A stretch of DNA of 37,675 nucleotides from positions 1-37,675 of IMG/VR virus record IMGVR_UViG_3300021579_000019. One strand, written 5' to 3'. This document shows, one piece after another, positions 6,815 to 13,100 of the stretch (positions within the stretch are counted from its first letter, which is position 1; every line of letters starts with the position of its first letter). A program made the translations under genes and the position numbers. A model generated the notes under the pieces. The model was not told the origin of the DNA. It saw only the letters and a list, made by a program, of their open reading frames with translations, and searched no databases. The stretch is from a virus.

Positions 6815-6892
6815 TGGAGATACCGGGATTCGCACCCGGCTCCGGTCTGGTCGCTTGCGCGGGTTCGCAGACCGTCGAAACTATTTATCCCC
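6815..6892 (-). ncRNA. tmRNA-like RNA reduced to the tRNA-like domain (78 nt)
   Basis: The minus strand reads GGGGATA at the 5' end and TATCTCC-A at the 3' end, a 7-bp acceptor stem with a G3-U70 pair and discriminator A, the alanine identity set used by tmRNA. Next is GTTTCGACGG, the hallmark tmRNA D-loop word. The T arm is CCGGG-TGCGAAT-CCCGG, preceded by GGAG where tmRNAs usually have GGAC. Between the two halves, where a normal tmRNA has about 300 nt with tag frame and pseudoknots, there is only a 6-bp stem (GGTCTG/CAGACC) closed by an 18-nt loop containing CGC-GCAA-GCG. No peptide tag is possible. It lies after a terminator and before a Zn-protein gene. A canonical tRNA does not fit, since no D stem or anticodon arm can be drawn. 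Confidence 0.75.
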
Positions 6893-6946
6893 AAAACCTC
6901 GGAGGCGAAGCAGCGAGGGCGTGTCTAAAACTTTAGCAAATAGAAA

Positions 6947-6976
6947 GAGGGCCACGCGAGCGAATACGTGACCCTC
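6947..6976 (-). terminator. Intrinsic terminator ending the ERF operon
   Basis: On the minus strand a 10-bp stem, GAGGGTCACG with CGTGGCCCTC (one G-U), has a 10-base loop and is followed by TTTCTATTT. It lies between the last small gene of the ERF operon (stop at 7027) and the tmRNA-like RNA, so that RNA would need its own promoter or read-through. Confidence 0.75.
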
Positions 6977-7026
6977 TAAACGCCTAAGCGTCTAATAGCG
7001 CAGCTACAGTGGTGCGCCTACTTATT

Positions 7027-7155
7027 CTAACGGTTTCGCTCCACCCATGCCAAAACACGTTTCCGATACTTCGGCCAAGTAATGTTGCGCCAATTCAACT
7101 TGAACGCAAACCATTCATGCTTGACACCATGCCAAGCAGGTGACGGCCTAGTCAT
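7027..7155 (-). CDS. Small basic protein, 42 aa
   Basis: A short frame begins at ATG 7155, overlapping the end of the membrane peptide gene by 8 nt, and ends at TAG 7027. The 42-residue product is basic and rich in Trp (five) and Arg. The coupling, orientation and position in a tightly packed operon support it as real. No function can be assigned. Confidence 0.55.
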   Translation of the reverse strand: MTRPSPAWHGVKHEWFAFKLNWRNITWPKYRKRVLAWVERNR

Positions 7156-7264
7156 GTTTACGCTCCGAAACAGTCCACGCCAAAAAACTAATCAACGCAC
7201 TAACAGCAACGCACGCCAAAACGATTAGTACAGCAGCTAAACCTGTACCGATTATTTGCTCCAT
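7148..7264 (-). CDS. Single-pass membrane peptide, 38 aa
   Basis: A frame from ATG 7264 to TAG 7148 encodes 38 residues with one hydrophobic segment at about residues 8-31, a short outer end and a basic tail (SERKHD). It overlaps the upstream gene by 13 nt and the downstream one by 8 nt. The membrane-like composition is unlikely in a random frame. It could be a holin-like or host-modifying peptide, but lysis genes lie elsewhere. Confidence 0.58.
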   Translation of the reverse strand: MEQIIGTGLAAVLIVLACVAVSALISFLAWTVSERKHD

Positions 7265-7449
7265 CGCTGCACCATCTTCCGTACATCATCGGCTGTGTAA
7301 AGGTTCGGGGTGCTGTCGGCAGTGCGTTCGGCACGGTCGAGGTCTTTCAAAATCAGCCAGGTAGCGTTCGCACGGCCAGCCAACTCGCCATCATCCCAAC
7401 CATCGTTGTAGGCGCGGCGGATCCACGGCTCAATCAGTTTCTTGAACAT
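7252..7449 (-). CDS. Hypothetical 65-aa protein
   Basis: Not recognised. It is a 65-residue protein with an N-terminal helical part containing DGWDDGE, a charged motif common in small phage proteins, and a basic C-terminus. The ATG at 7449 overlaps the previous gene by 20 nt and has a CAGGAGGTAAAG-type ribosome-binding site upstream. It is part of the ERF operon. Confidence 0.68.
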   Translation of the reverse strand: MFKKLIEPWIRRAYNDGWDDGELAGRANATWLILKDLDRAERTADSTPNLYTADDVRKMVQRWSK

Positions 7450-7684
7450 TCTTTACCTCCTGTAGGGCAAGCTCTAAACCGCGAATGGTGAGAGCGTTCA
7501 CGTTGATGGATTTTGCGTAAGCCACCAACTTTTCTAGTTTCTTGATAATGTCGGCGCGCTCCGATTCGATACCGGCACGGCAAGCATCACCGCAAGCAGA
7601 CACTAACTGCTCTTGCGTGTATTCGCGTTTAGGTGCGGGTTTGAACGGGCGGGAATACTGTTCCAAATCCTCAATGAAACTCAC
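7430..7684 (-). CDS. Hypothetical 84-aa protein
   Basis: I choose the GTG at 7684 within GTGA, overlapping the upstream stop by 4 nt, over an ATG at 7711 that would overlap by 31 nt. The product is helical, with two Cys (ACGDAC) and a basic N-terminal half. The family is not recognised. It belongs to the ERF operon. Confidence 0.62.
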   Translation of the reverse strand: MSFIEDLEQYSRPFKPAPKREYTQEQLVSACGDACRAGIESERADIIKKLEKLVAYAKSINVNALTIRGLELALQEVKNVQETD

Positions 7685-7917
7685 TTCAACCTCATCTCGG
7701 TTATACGCCAATCAACTTCACGGGCAGTCTCAGAGTCAATGAAATCCACCCAAACCCATTCCGCTGAAACATCCATCATCCACACCTGGTAAGTGACTTC
7801 ATGCACACAGAACACGGGTTCGCAACGGCAAGTCGGTTCAATGATTTTGATTTGCGCCAAATCGGTAGCCACCATGTCGGCTAAGAGTTGTATTTCGGAC
7901 TTCCAGCGACGGTTCAC
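7681..7917 (-). CDS. Hypothetical 78-aa protein
   Basis: The start is the GTG at 7917 in GTGA; a GGAGG lies seven bases upstream, which decides it over a TTG at 7929. The protein has a CRCEPVFCVHEV segment with three Cys and one His that may bind zinc, and a beta-rich, Trp-rich second half. No family is recognised. Confidence 0.65.
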   Translation of the reverse strand: MNRRWKSEIQLLADMVATDLAQIKIIEPTCRCEPVFCVHEVTYQVWMMDVSAEWVWVDFIDSETAREVDWRITEMRLK

Positions 7918-8222
7918 TTCAACCTCCAAACAATGCTTTTGCGGCCCGAAGGAAGTTCACGGAACTCACCCGAAGCCTCAACACGCCCCATGTCAACCAG
8001 TTCGGCGCGGCGGCTACGAATGCCTGATTCGGATGCGCGAGGCACATCGCCGAAATCAACCAAATCGTTGTAGGTGCGGATCAGTTCAGTGTCCGTCATT
8101 GGGGAGTGTTCCAGGATTGCCAAGATAGCGTCCTGAGTGCGGGAGGTGGCCTCCGGAGAGGCCTCCTCTGCGGCCCAATGTGAAGTTACAGGGTCGCTTG
8201 CGCGAGCGTGACGGCCGTCCAT
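7914..8222 (-). CDS. Winged-helix DNA-binding protein
   Basis: The 102-residue product has the layout of small actinophage wHTH proteins. It opens with SDPVTSHWAAE, then has a helix followed by MTDTELIRTY, then SGIRSRRAELVDMG as the probable recognition helix, and a beta wing ending in SIVWRLK. It starts one base inside the stop of the ERF gene (TAATG). It probably regulates phage transcription or helps recombination; the DNA target is not known. Confidence 0.75.
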   Translation of the reverse strand: MDGRHARASDPVTSHWAAEEASPEATSRTQDAILAILEHSPMTDTELIRTYNDLVDFGDVPRASESGIRSRRAELVDMGRVEASGEFRELPSGRKSIVWRLK

Positions 8223-8818
8223 TACTTCGCCACCTTCTTCTTCGCAGCCATGATTGCAGCCTTCAAAGTGGTTCCCTGGACAGGAACGTCAGCGAAACTG
8301 CTTACAGCATCCCAAATGGTTTTCAGTTCATCAGTTGTGGTCGCATCGTTGACGGCGGCCAGCCAGTCAACCAACACGCCTTCATCAACCTTCTGAGCCA
8401 CAATCTCGTAGCTGTCGTGGTCAGGGTCAGGCTCGTCAGTTGGCAGACACAGCAACTGAAGCAGGAACGTGCGATACGCCACACTCATGGCCTTAGCGGT
8501 TGCCTTGTCGCCCGAATCAAACGCTTCAGCGACAGCAACACCAAAAATCGGTGCGCCCTCGGATCCGTAAACCGCATACTGCACGGTTAAACGAACCACG
8601 TTCAAAGCCTTGCCGTTGTTGCTTGGCACGGTTGTGTTGTCAATGCCGGTAACGGTAGGAACAATGAATCCGCCAGCTTCACGGATTGCGGGGCCGACTG
8701 CGTTCATTACCGCGTCGATGCCTCGGAAGTTGAACCCTTGCGCCTGGTTGCGGTCTTTCTTTGCCACGCCCTGAACCTTGTTCATGGTGGCGATGATTAC
8801 TTCGGCTGCTGTAGCCAT
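8222..8818 (-). CDS. erf: ERF-family single-strand annealing protein
   Basis: The 198-residue protein matches the ERF family, which anneals complementary single strands during phage recombination and genome circularisation. The core has FNFRGIDAVMNAVGPAIRE near residues 29-47, a beta-rich centre, then KATAKAMSVAYRTFLLQLLCLP (about 104-125), the conserved ERF block. The C-terminal third is a separate helical, Lys-rich tail. It begins right after the shared promoter/leader and heads its operon. It likely works with the Cas4/RecB-type nuclease (3819-4715), SSB (34244-34681) and RusA resolvase (34916-35314). Confidence 0.87.
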   Translation of the reverse strand: MATAAEVIIATMNKVQGVAKKDRNQAQGFNFRGIDAVMNAVGPAIREAGGFIVPTVTGIDNTTVPSNNGKALNVVRLTVQYAVYGSEGAPIFGVAVAEAFDSGDKATAKAMSVAYRTFLLQLLCLPTDEPDPDHDSYEIVAQKVDEGVLVDWLAAVNDATTTDELKTIWDAVSSFADVPVQGTTLKAAIMAAKKKVAK

Positions 8819-8885
8819 AGTTTGCTCTTTTCGCTCATTGCCAGCTGGATTGCCGACACACTTATTTTAGAACAAATCTAGAACG
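8819..8885 (-). promoter_or_regulatory. Shared promoter/leader copy 3 (ERF operon)
   Basis: The minus strand carries GTTCTAGATTTGTTCTAAAAT (8884-8864) and a leader ending in GAGCGAAAAGAGC before the ATG at 8818. TAAAAT is a good -10 candidate. The box and the leader end match the copies before 428 and 4876; the spacer between them is longer and different. Confidence 0.65.
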
Positions 8886-8926
8886 AAGGTGAGACATTTA
8901 TTTATAACAGTTTGATAAACGTTTTG

Positions 8927-8994
8927 CCCCAGGTCAGAGAATCGAACTCTGCAAGACAAGTTTTGGAGGCTCGTCACCGCCCAGCGGCCCTGGA
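8927..8994 (-). tRNA. Irregular tRNA-like element, closest to tRNA-Trp (CCA)
   Basis: The minus strand has a good T arm, CAGAG-TTCGATT-CTCTG, followed by ACCTGGG-G. TCCAGGG at the 5' side pairs with it at six of seven positions (one G-U). An anticodon loop CTCCAAA with CCA at 8966-8964 fits tRNA-Trp, and the stretch from the loop to the T arm resembles bacterial tRNA-Trp. However, the D region is only about 11 bases, folding as CCGC-TGG-GCGG, and the anticodon stem closes with a C-A mismatch, so the whole is only 68 nt. It may be a non-standard tRNA, a decayed gene or a structured 3' end. It lies after the metallophosphoesterase gene and before the ERF promoter. No CCA end is encoded. Confidence 0.5.
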
Positions 8995-9044
8995 AAGCGA
9001 CTCGTTTTTATTTACTAAGGAGAGTCAAACCTTTGTTATTTTAC

Positions 9045-10196
9045 CTAAAACACAAGCACAGTGCCGCTAAACGGCACGTCACGAACCAGCTCGAAACAAA
9101 CAATGCCAGGCTTACTGTCCTCACCCGAAGTCAACCGATACCAGCCGGAACCCGAATCCATAGTCTTAGCTTGAATCCAATACCTAGATCCGCCATTACC
9201 CGCATCGCCTAGCTCTTGAACGCGCAAGTGATGAAAATGGCCGCTCAAGCAAATAGAGGCTGCTGAAATCGGTTGCTTACCAAACGCTTGCTTACGCCAA
9301 AAATCAGGGAAACTTTCAGGGCGATTCACTTGATGGCCGTGAACAACACCAACAACATGACCTAAAACGTCTATCGCCAACGATTCATCGTGCGGGGCTG
9401 GCACAGAAACGGTCACAGGAAGCCCTGTAGCGCCCGCCAAGCGGTTTATTTGCCCTGCGACCATAACTCCCCAGTCAGCAACCCCCGGCGCTCCTACGCG
9501 CTGTTTATTGAGGCGGAACTGACAATGATTCGAAGCAATGGAAACATACGTCACAGGCGCAAACTTTGCGGCACGTTGCACAATCTCCCAAATAAGACTG
9601 ATGGCAACATCAACCTGCTGCATCAAAGACAAATCATTCGTCACAGCCTGGTTCATGTCAGCCGCGTTAGCAAACCCCTCCACAATGTCGCCAACATCCA
9701 CCAACACAATGCGCTCATACTTGCCACGCTTGAACTGTGCCTCAATCTGGTCAAAGCTTTCAAAAACACGGGCAACAAGTTCCTCGGATCCGCCCCGCCC
9801 ATCAGTTTTACCAATCTGGAAATCCGACAAAGCAACAACAAACGCTTTACCCGAATTGTGTTTTGCCACAATTTTATTTTTCGCGGCCTTCTTAGCGTTC
9901 GCCCACAACAATGGCAAATCAACAACTTCAGAACGTATTCTGAACTGGAACCGGTACGAAGTCAACCACTCGCCATCATACTTCTGCCATTTAGAAGTCC
10001 GAACCGTATTACCAATAACCTCATGCGTTTCAGGGTCAAACCCTAACTCGCGTAGGAAATCATCAAAGTTAGGTTGTCCCACCAAACCAGCCGTAGTAGC
10101 TGTGCCGGTCGTGCCATCAAACTCGACGGCAGGCCGCCAACCATTCGGGGCTTGAATACGTTCCGCCGCTTCCAAACGGTTCAAATCATCCAGCAC
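9045..10196 (-). CDS. Calcineurin-like metallophosphoesterase
   Basis: The 383-residue protein carries the ordered metal-binding motifs of the family: SDFQIGK (about 124-130), VGDIVEG (168-174), SNHCQ (about 222-226), GVVHGHQ (about 283-289) and SGHFHH (about 316-321). The His in the first motif is replaced by Gln, which is common among phage members. Phage enzymes of this group are thought to hydrolyse phosphodiesters in DNA or small nucleotides; the real substrate cannot be read here. The first 100 residues are an added N-terminal region. The start is a GTG at 10196, overlapping the upstream gene by 11 nt with AGGGGCGA before it. Confidence 0.85.
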   Translation of the reverse strand: MLDDLNRLEAAERIQAPNGWRPAVEFDGTTGTATTAGLVGQPNFDDFLRELGFDPETHEVIGNTVRTSKWQKYDGEWLTSYRFQFRIRSEVVDLPLLWANAKKAAKNKIVAKHNSGKAFVVALSDFQIGKTDGRGGSEELVARVFESFDQIEAQFKRGKYERIVLVDVGDIVEGFANAADMNQAVTNDLSLMQQVDVAISLIWEIVQRAAKFAPVTYVSIASNHCQFRLNKQRVGAPGVADWGVMVAGQINRLAGATGLPVTVSVPAPHDESLAIDVLGHVVGVVHGHQVNRPESFPDFWRKQAFGKQPISAASICLSGHFHHLRVQELGDAGNGGSRYWIQAKTMDSGSGWYRLTSGEDSKPGIVCFELVRDVPFSGTVLVF

Positions 10197-10422
10197 ATTC
10201 GCCCCTAGCGTGGCGGGTCAAAACCCCAGACTTAATTTCGTGACCATTCTTGGTCAACACTTTCGACAACTGCGACTTGCCGATTTTCGGGTTCTGTAAC
10301 AGCTCGTTTACTTTTGCGCGTTCGGCCTCGCTCAAATCATCCAGCAACGAACACATTCCGCAACGCTGATTGAACTTGCTTGTCAATGCTTCGGTATTAT
10401 TCAAATCGTCTAAAAGACTCAT
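10186..10422 (-). CDS. Small HTH-like protein preceding the phosphoesterase
   Basis: The 78-residue product has a CGMC pair (residues 21-24), then SEAERAKVNELL and IGKSQLSKVLTKNGHEI, which reads like a helix-turn-helix in which the second helix contacts DNA, and a basic end. Similar proteins stand before metallophosphoesterase genes in many actinophages, as here. The ATG at 10422 follows GGAGGGGCAAA, the strongest ribosome-binding site in this part. A DNA-binding role is likely but not proven. Confidence 0.7.
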   Translation of the reverse strand: MSLLDDLNNTEALTSKFNQRCGMCSLLDDLSEAERAKVNELLQNPKIGKSQLSKVLTKNGHEIKSGVLTRHARGECAG

Positions 10423-10508
10423 TTTGCCCCTCCATTGGTTTGACTTTTTTAGTCTAACCCCATAAAGGGTGTTTAGGGAATAAAACTAAACCAACGCTTG
10501 AAGGTGTG
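10423..10508 (-). promoter_or_regulatory. Intergenic region with candidate operator before the phosphoesterase pair
   Basis: This 86-base AT-rich gap separates the tail genes from the 10422 gene. On the minus strand CTAA-(6)-..GGGGTTAG forms a weak dyad around CCC/GGG, followed by ACTAAAAAAG. A promoter is expected here because transcription units change, but I cannot fix -35 and -10 elements. Confidence 0.35.
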
Positions 10509-10724
10509 TCAAACCCACGTAATTGTTTTCACTGTGCCGTTCTTGTCCACGGCTTTCAAAGTGTTGCTGGTGGAGTTTAGCCATATGTCTCCGCTGCGCG
10601 GGTTGGTGGGATCCGTAGCAACCACAGGCGCAGTGAACCGTTTAGCGGTCTCCAACTTGTTGAGTCGCCGTTCAATCAGCTGAAAAATTTCGCGTAGGTT
10701 CGGGGGCAAAATAATGTTAGGCAT
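10509..10724 (-). CDS. Small tail-associated protein
   Basis: The 71-residue protein has an N-terminal helical part (residues 8-26) and then a short beta module with PRSGDIWLNSTSNTLK, a motif widespread in phage tail-tip and fibre proteins where GD-x-W-x-N is a repeating fold element. It directly follows the minor tail gene (stop and start adjacent). It is probably a tail-tip accessory protein. Confidence 0.65.
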   Translation of the reverse strand: MPNIILPPNLREIFQLIERRLNKLETAKRFTAPVVATDPTNPRSGDIWLNSTSNTLKAVDKNGTVKTITWV

Positions 10725-11843
10725 TTACACTCCGGTCGTAGTCAAAGCTAGGGTTAGGGTCATGCGTTCGGGGCCGTTCTCACCTGGGGTAACGTCAAGG
10801 GCTACGAGGCGGTAAATCTTGTCTAGTCCGCTAGGGAAGTTGTCGTCAGTGATGCGGACGCGCACATCGTCGCCGATACTGAACGTGCCTAGTTTCGGAT
10901 CTAGGTAAGGTGCGGCAATAATGCGGATGCTGTTTGGTGGCGTGGATTGTGCCGCAAGCGCGCCGTCACTCAACTTTTGGAGCAGGGTCGAATCCCAAAC
11001 ATCTGTGTAAGAAACAGCGTCCTCTAGGACAGGCCAACCCGCCGCAAGTTTTGTTGCATCGCTGGAGGTCGTCAAACCCATACCCTCGTTGCTACCTGCA
11101 CCAACACCATAAACCTTGTTCGCCGTAACAGAGCCATCCTCGAAACTGTCGTAGGCGAGAATGTTGCCGGACGGAAACTCAAACACGGGCGCAGTCGGGT
11201 TGCTTGCCGAATACCGAGTGCCAGACTGAGGGCTGTAACAGTTGAACTGTTTACTAATAGTGCCGTCAGTGTTGTAACTCAACGCAATGTTGAAATCGAA
11301 CCCATAAGAACCAGTTGCACCAGTTCCCTGCTTGCTCAAGTCCTGTATCGCCGCCAAAACCGACTTCAACTCATACGAGTAATAAGTACGGTTCACGTTG
11401 ATGCCGGAAGTCTGACCCCACGGCGGAATGATACCAATATCGCCGTTCTGGGTAATTGTCGAACCCAACAGCAAGTTCAAAACAATCACAAACTGGTCAG
11501 TAGCATTATACACCTGCGTAGTCGTGATACGGCGACGGTCATAATACGATTCGAACTCTTGACCCGACAACTCTAAATGCTGACTGTCACTGTTCCAGCT
11601 GCGGCCCCAAATGATGCCACCCCAAACAAGAACACCGTCACGGTCAACATAGAGCGCGGTTCGGCCAGGAATAGTAGCGTTACGCACATTCAAACCCGAA
11701 GCGTTCACACCCGACAGCAACAAGTTGCCTTTGAACGTGCCAGGCGCATTCAAAGTCTGTGTAAAGTTCACGGCCGTCATAGGCAGTTCAGCCAAAATAG
11801 CGTTCGTCAACAAGTCGGCGAACAAGTAACGGTAAACGGTCAT
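10725..11843 (-). CDS. Minor tail protein (tail-tip/Tal-like)
   Basis: The 372-residue protein begins with MTVYRYLFADLLTN and a beta-rich domain with GRTALYVDRDG and WGGIIWGRSW, typical of the actinophage minor tail protein that follows Dit and forms the tail hub. The later part has SYTDVWDSTLLQKLSDG and a C-terminal oligosaccharide-binding-like beta domain (DVRVRITD). It is separated from the Dit gene by a fibre gene and the lysis cassette, an unusual order. A terminator precedes it (11860-11893), so it may need its own promoter or read-through. Confidence 0.75.
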   Translation of the reverse strand: MTVYRYLFADLLTNAILAELPMTAVNFTQTLNAPGTFKGNLLLSGVNASGLNVRNATIPGRTALYVDRDGVLVWGGIIWGRSWNSDSQHLELSGQEFESYYDRRRITTTQVYNATDQFVIVLNLLLGSTITQNGDIGIIPPWGQTSGINVNRTYYSYELKSVLAAIQDLSKQGTGATGSYGFDFNIALSYNTDGTISKQFNCYSPQSGTRYSASNPTAPVFEFPSGNILAYDSFEDGSVTANKVYGVGAGSNEGMGLTTSSDATKLAAGWPVLEDAVSYTDVWDSTLLQKLSDGALAAQSTPPNSIRIIAAPYLDPKLGTFSIGDDVRVRITDDNFPSGLDKIYRLVALDVTPGENGPERMTLTLALTTTGV

Positions 11844-11859
11844 GTGTCTAGTTTACGCT

Positions 11860-11893
11860 CAAAACAAAACCCCCACCGCGCGGACGGTGAGGG
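11860..11893 (-). terminator. Intrinsic terminator after the lysis genes
   Basis: On the minus strand CCCTCACCG pairs with CGGTGGGGG (9 bp with one G-U), followed by TTTTGTTTTG. It lies between the holin stop (11924) and the minor tail start (11843), so it ends the capsid-tail-lysis transcript. Confidence 0.85.
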
Positions 11894-11923
11894 CTTTATA
11901 TATCCTTGAGAGACAAGTAAAGA

Positions 11924-12307
11924 TTACTGCGGTTTCGTTACAGTGTCAACAATCGGTGCGACAACATCCGCAACAGCTTCAACCGTTGGTGCGACAGCGT
12001 TCACAGCCTGATCCACTACAGGGGCGGTAGCGTCCTCTAAAGCGGTCGTGGCAGCGTCAGCGAGAGTGGCGGCAATCTTTTCCTGCTGGGCTGTGCCGTG
12101 AGGCGCGTCAGGCAGTTTGATAGGGCGCAAACCAAACGCTTCATCGAGCGGGTTCAAAGCCTTCACGAGCGGGCCAGCGAAACCCACTAGGAACGCCCAA
12201 AGGAAATCTGTAGGGTTCTTAGCGCCGCCAGTGTAGGCGAGGACGATAGCCGAAGCAATACCGGCTTCAATGTAGGCGAATAGGGCGGTCTTGATTTTAG
12301 AGTTCAT
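11924..12307 (-). CDS. Holin
   Basis: The 127-residue protein has a basic N-terminus (MNSKIK), one clear hydrophobic helix at about 8-26 and a second at about 33-50 (FLWAFLVGFAGPLVKAL). A soluble Ala/Val-rich acidic C-terminal tail follows with recurring VAP and VD units. The layout and its place right after the endolysin gene fit a holin that opens the membrane for the endolysin. The long acidic tail is unusual, since most holins end in short charged tails. It is 8 bases downstream of the endolysin stop. Confidence 0.78.
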   Translation of the reverse strand: MNSKIKTALFAYIEAGIASAIVLAYTGGAKNPTDFLWAFLVGFAGPLVKALNPLDEAFGLRPIKLPDAPHGTAQQEKIAATLADAATTALEDATAPVVDQAVNAVAPTVEAVADVVAPIVDTVTKPQ

Positions 12308-12315
12308 GGTTTTCC

Positions 12316-12774
12316 TTACTTCGAATAGGTTGGTCGGCCGTAACCGAGGATCCAGTTGTAACTGATGGCGTGACCGTATTCGGAAACCAGTCCAGGGGCA
12401 GGAGTAGTGCTGTCAGCAGACACAACCCAAACACCGTTCTTGTCAGCCTTGATAACAATACCGATGTGGTCATGGTTCACAGTGCCGTGACCCATACTAG
12501 CTTTCGGGTTTTTGTGTGCAGTCTCCCAATCAAAAATCACGCAATCGCCCGCCTGCGGAATACCGGAAGTGAACCAAGTTTTGCGAGCCTTGAAATGGTC
12601 AACCCAGTCACCGCAAGAAACAATGGCAGGATTTACGCCTAACACCCACGAAACAGCGGCGGCGCAATCAAACTCGGATCGTTGCTGCCATACGGCGGGA
12701 AGCCACGGCAAAACCTTACGAGGCTTACCCTCCCAAACTTGCAGTTTCTTTATAGCCTGTTGAGCGGTTTGCAT
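12316..12774 (-). CDS. CHAP-domain endolysin
   Basis: The 152-residue protein fits a CHAP amidase/endopeptidase: catalytic Cys in FDC (C37), His in HDHIGIV (H103) and an acidic partner in SADS (D121), with GDCVIFDW in between. It would cut peptidoglycan peptide bonds for host lysis. There is no signal peptide and no separate cell-wall-binding domain, so it is minimal and needs a holin, which is encoded next to it. Family assignment rests on motif order, and NlpC/P60 is the alternative. Confidence 0.82.
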   Translation of the reverse strand: MQTAQQAIKKLQVWEGKPRKVLPWLPAVWQQRSEFDCAAAVSWVLGVNPAIVSCGDWVDHFKARKTWFTSGIPQAGDCVIFDWETAHKNPKASMGHGTVNHDHIGIVIKADKNGVWVVSADSTTPAPGLVSEYGHAISYNWILGYGRPTYSK

Positions 12775-12779
12775 AATCC

Positions 12780-13100
12780 CTACTTCTTAGTTGAAAAGAA
12801 ACCGTTAGCAACCAGGTTAGACCAGATTTCTAATGCGGTTACTACAACGCTAAACCCGCCAATAGCCATCCATAAACGGATTTCAATCTTTCTTAAGCGA
12901 GTAAAGATTTCCAGTTCGTTTTCTTCCAACTTGACGATTCTTTCTAAACTGTTGGCAAGGCTGGCAGTAGTGGCTTCTTGTGCGCGAATGCGTGATTCGT
13001 GGTCGTCAATGGTTTCGCGGTGGCCGTCAAGTTTCTGGTCAATGCGTTCAACCAAACCCAATAGCGGGATTGCCCACTGTGGGGTTGGTTCGCTACTCAT
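12780..13100 (-). CDS. Membrane-anchored coiled-coil protein, probable second holin
   Basis: The start is the ATG at 13100 in TAATG, coupled to the fibre gene. The 106-residue product has a long heptad-rich region (about 15-70) and one transmembrane helix near the C-terminus (about 77-97), ending in a basic tail (STKK). Proteins of this layout sit in phage lysis cassettes and act as holin partners or antiholins. Here it lies upstream of the endolysin, with the other holin downstream. Confidence 0.68.
   Translation of the reverse strand: MSSEPTPQWAIPLLGLVERIDQKLDGHRETIDDHESRIRAQEATTASLANSLERIVKLEENELEIFTRLRKIEIRLWMAIGGFSVVVTALEIWSNLVANGFFSTKK

Noticed and set aside
6815-6892. Ordinary tRNA gene
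   Set aside because: The T arm and acceptor stem suggest a tRNA, but no D stem or 7-base anticodon loop can be drawn, and the D-loop word and G3-U70 pair are those of tmRNA.
6815-6892. attP remnant of integration into host ssrA
   Set aside because: An attP would carry only the host-identical 3' end. Here the 5' half is present too and the acceptor stem shows compensatory changes from the usual ssrA sequence. No integrase was found in the window.
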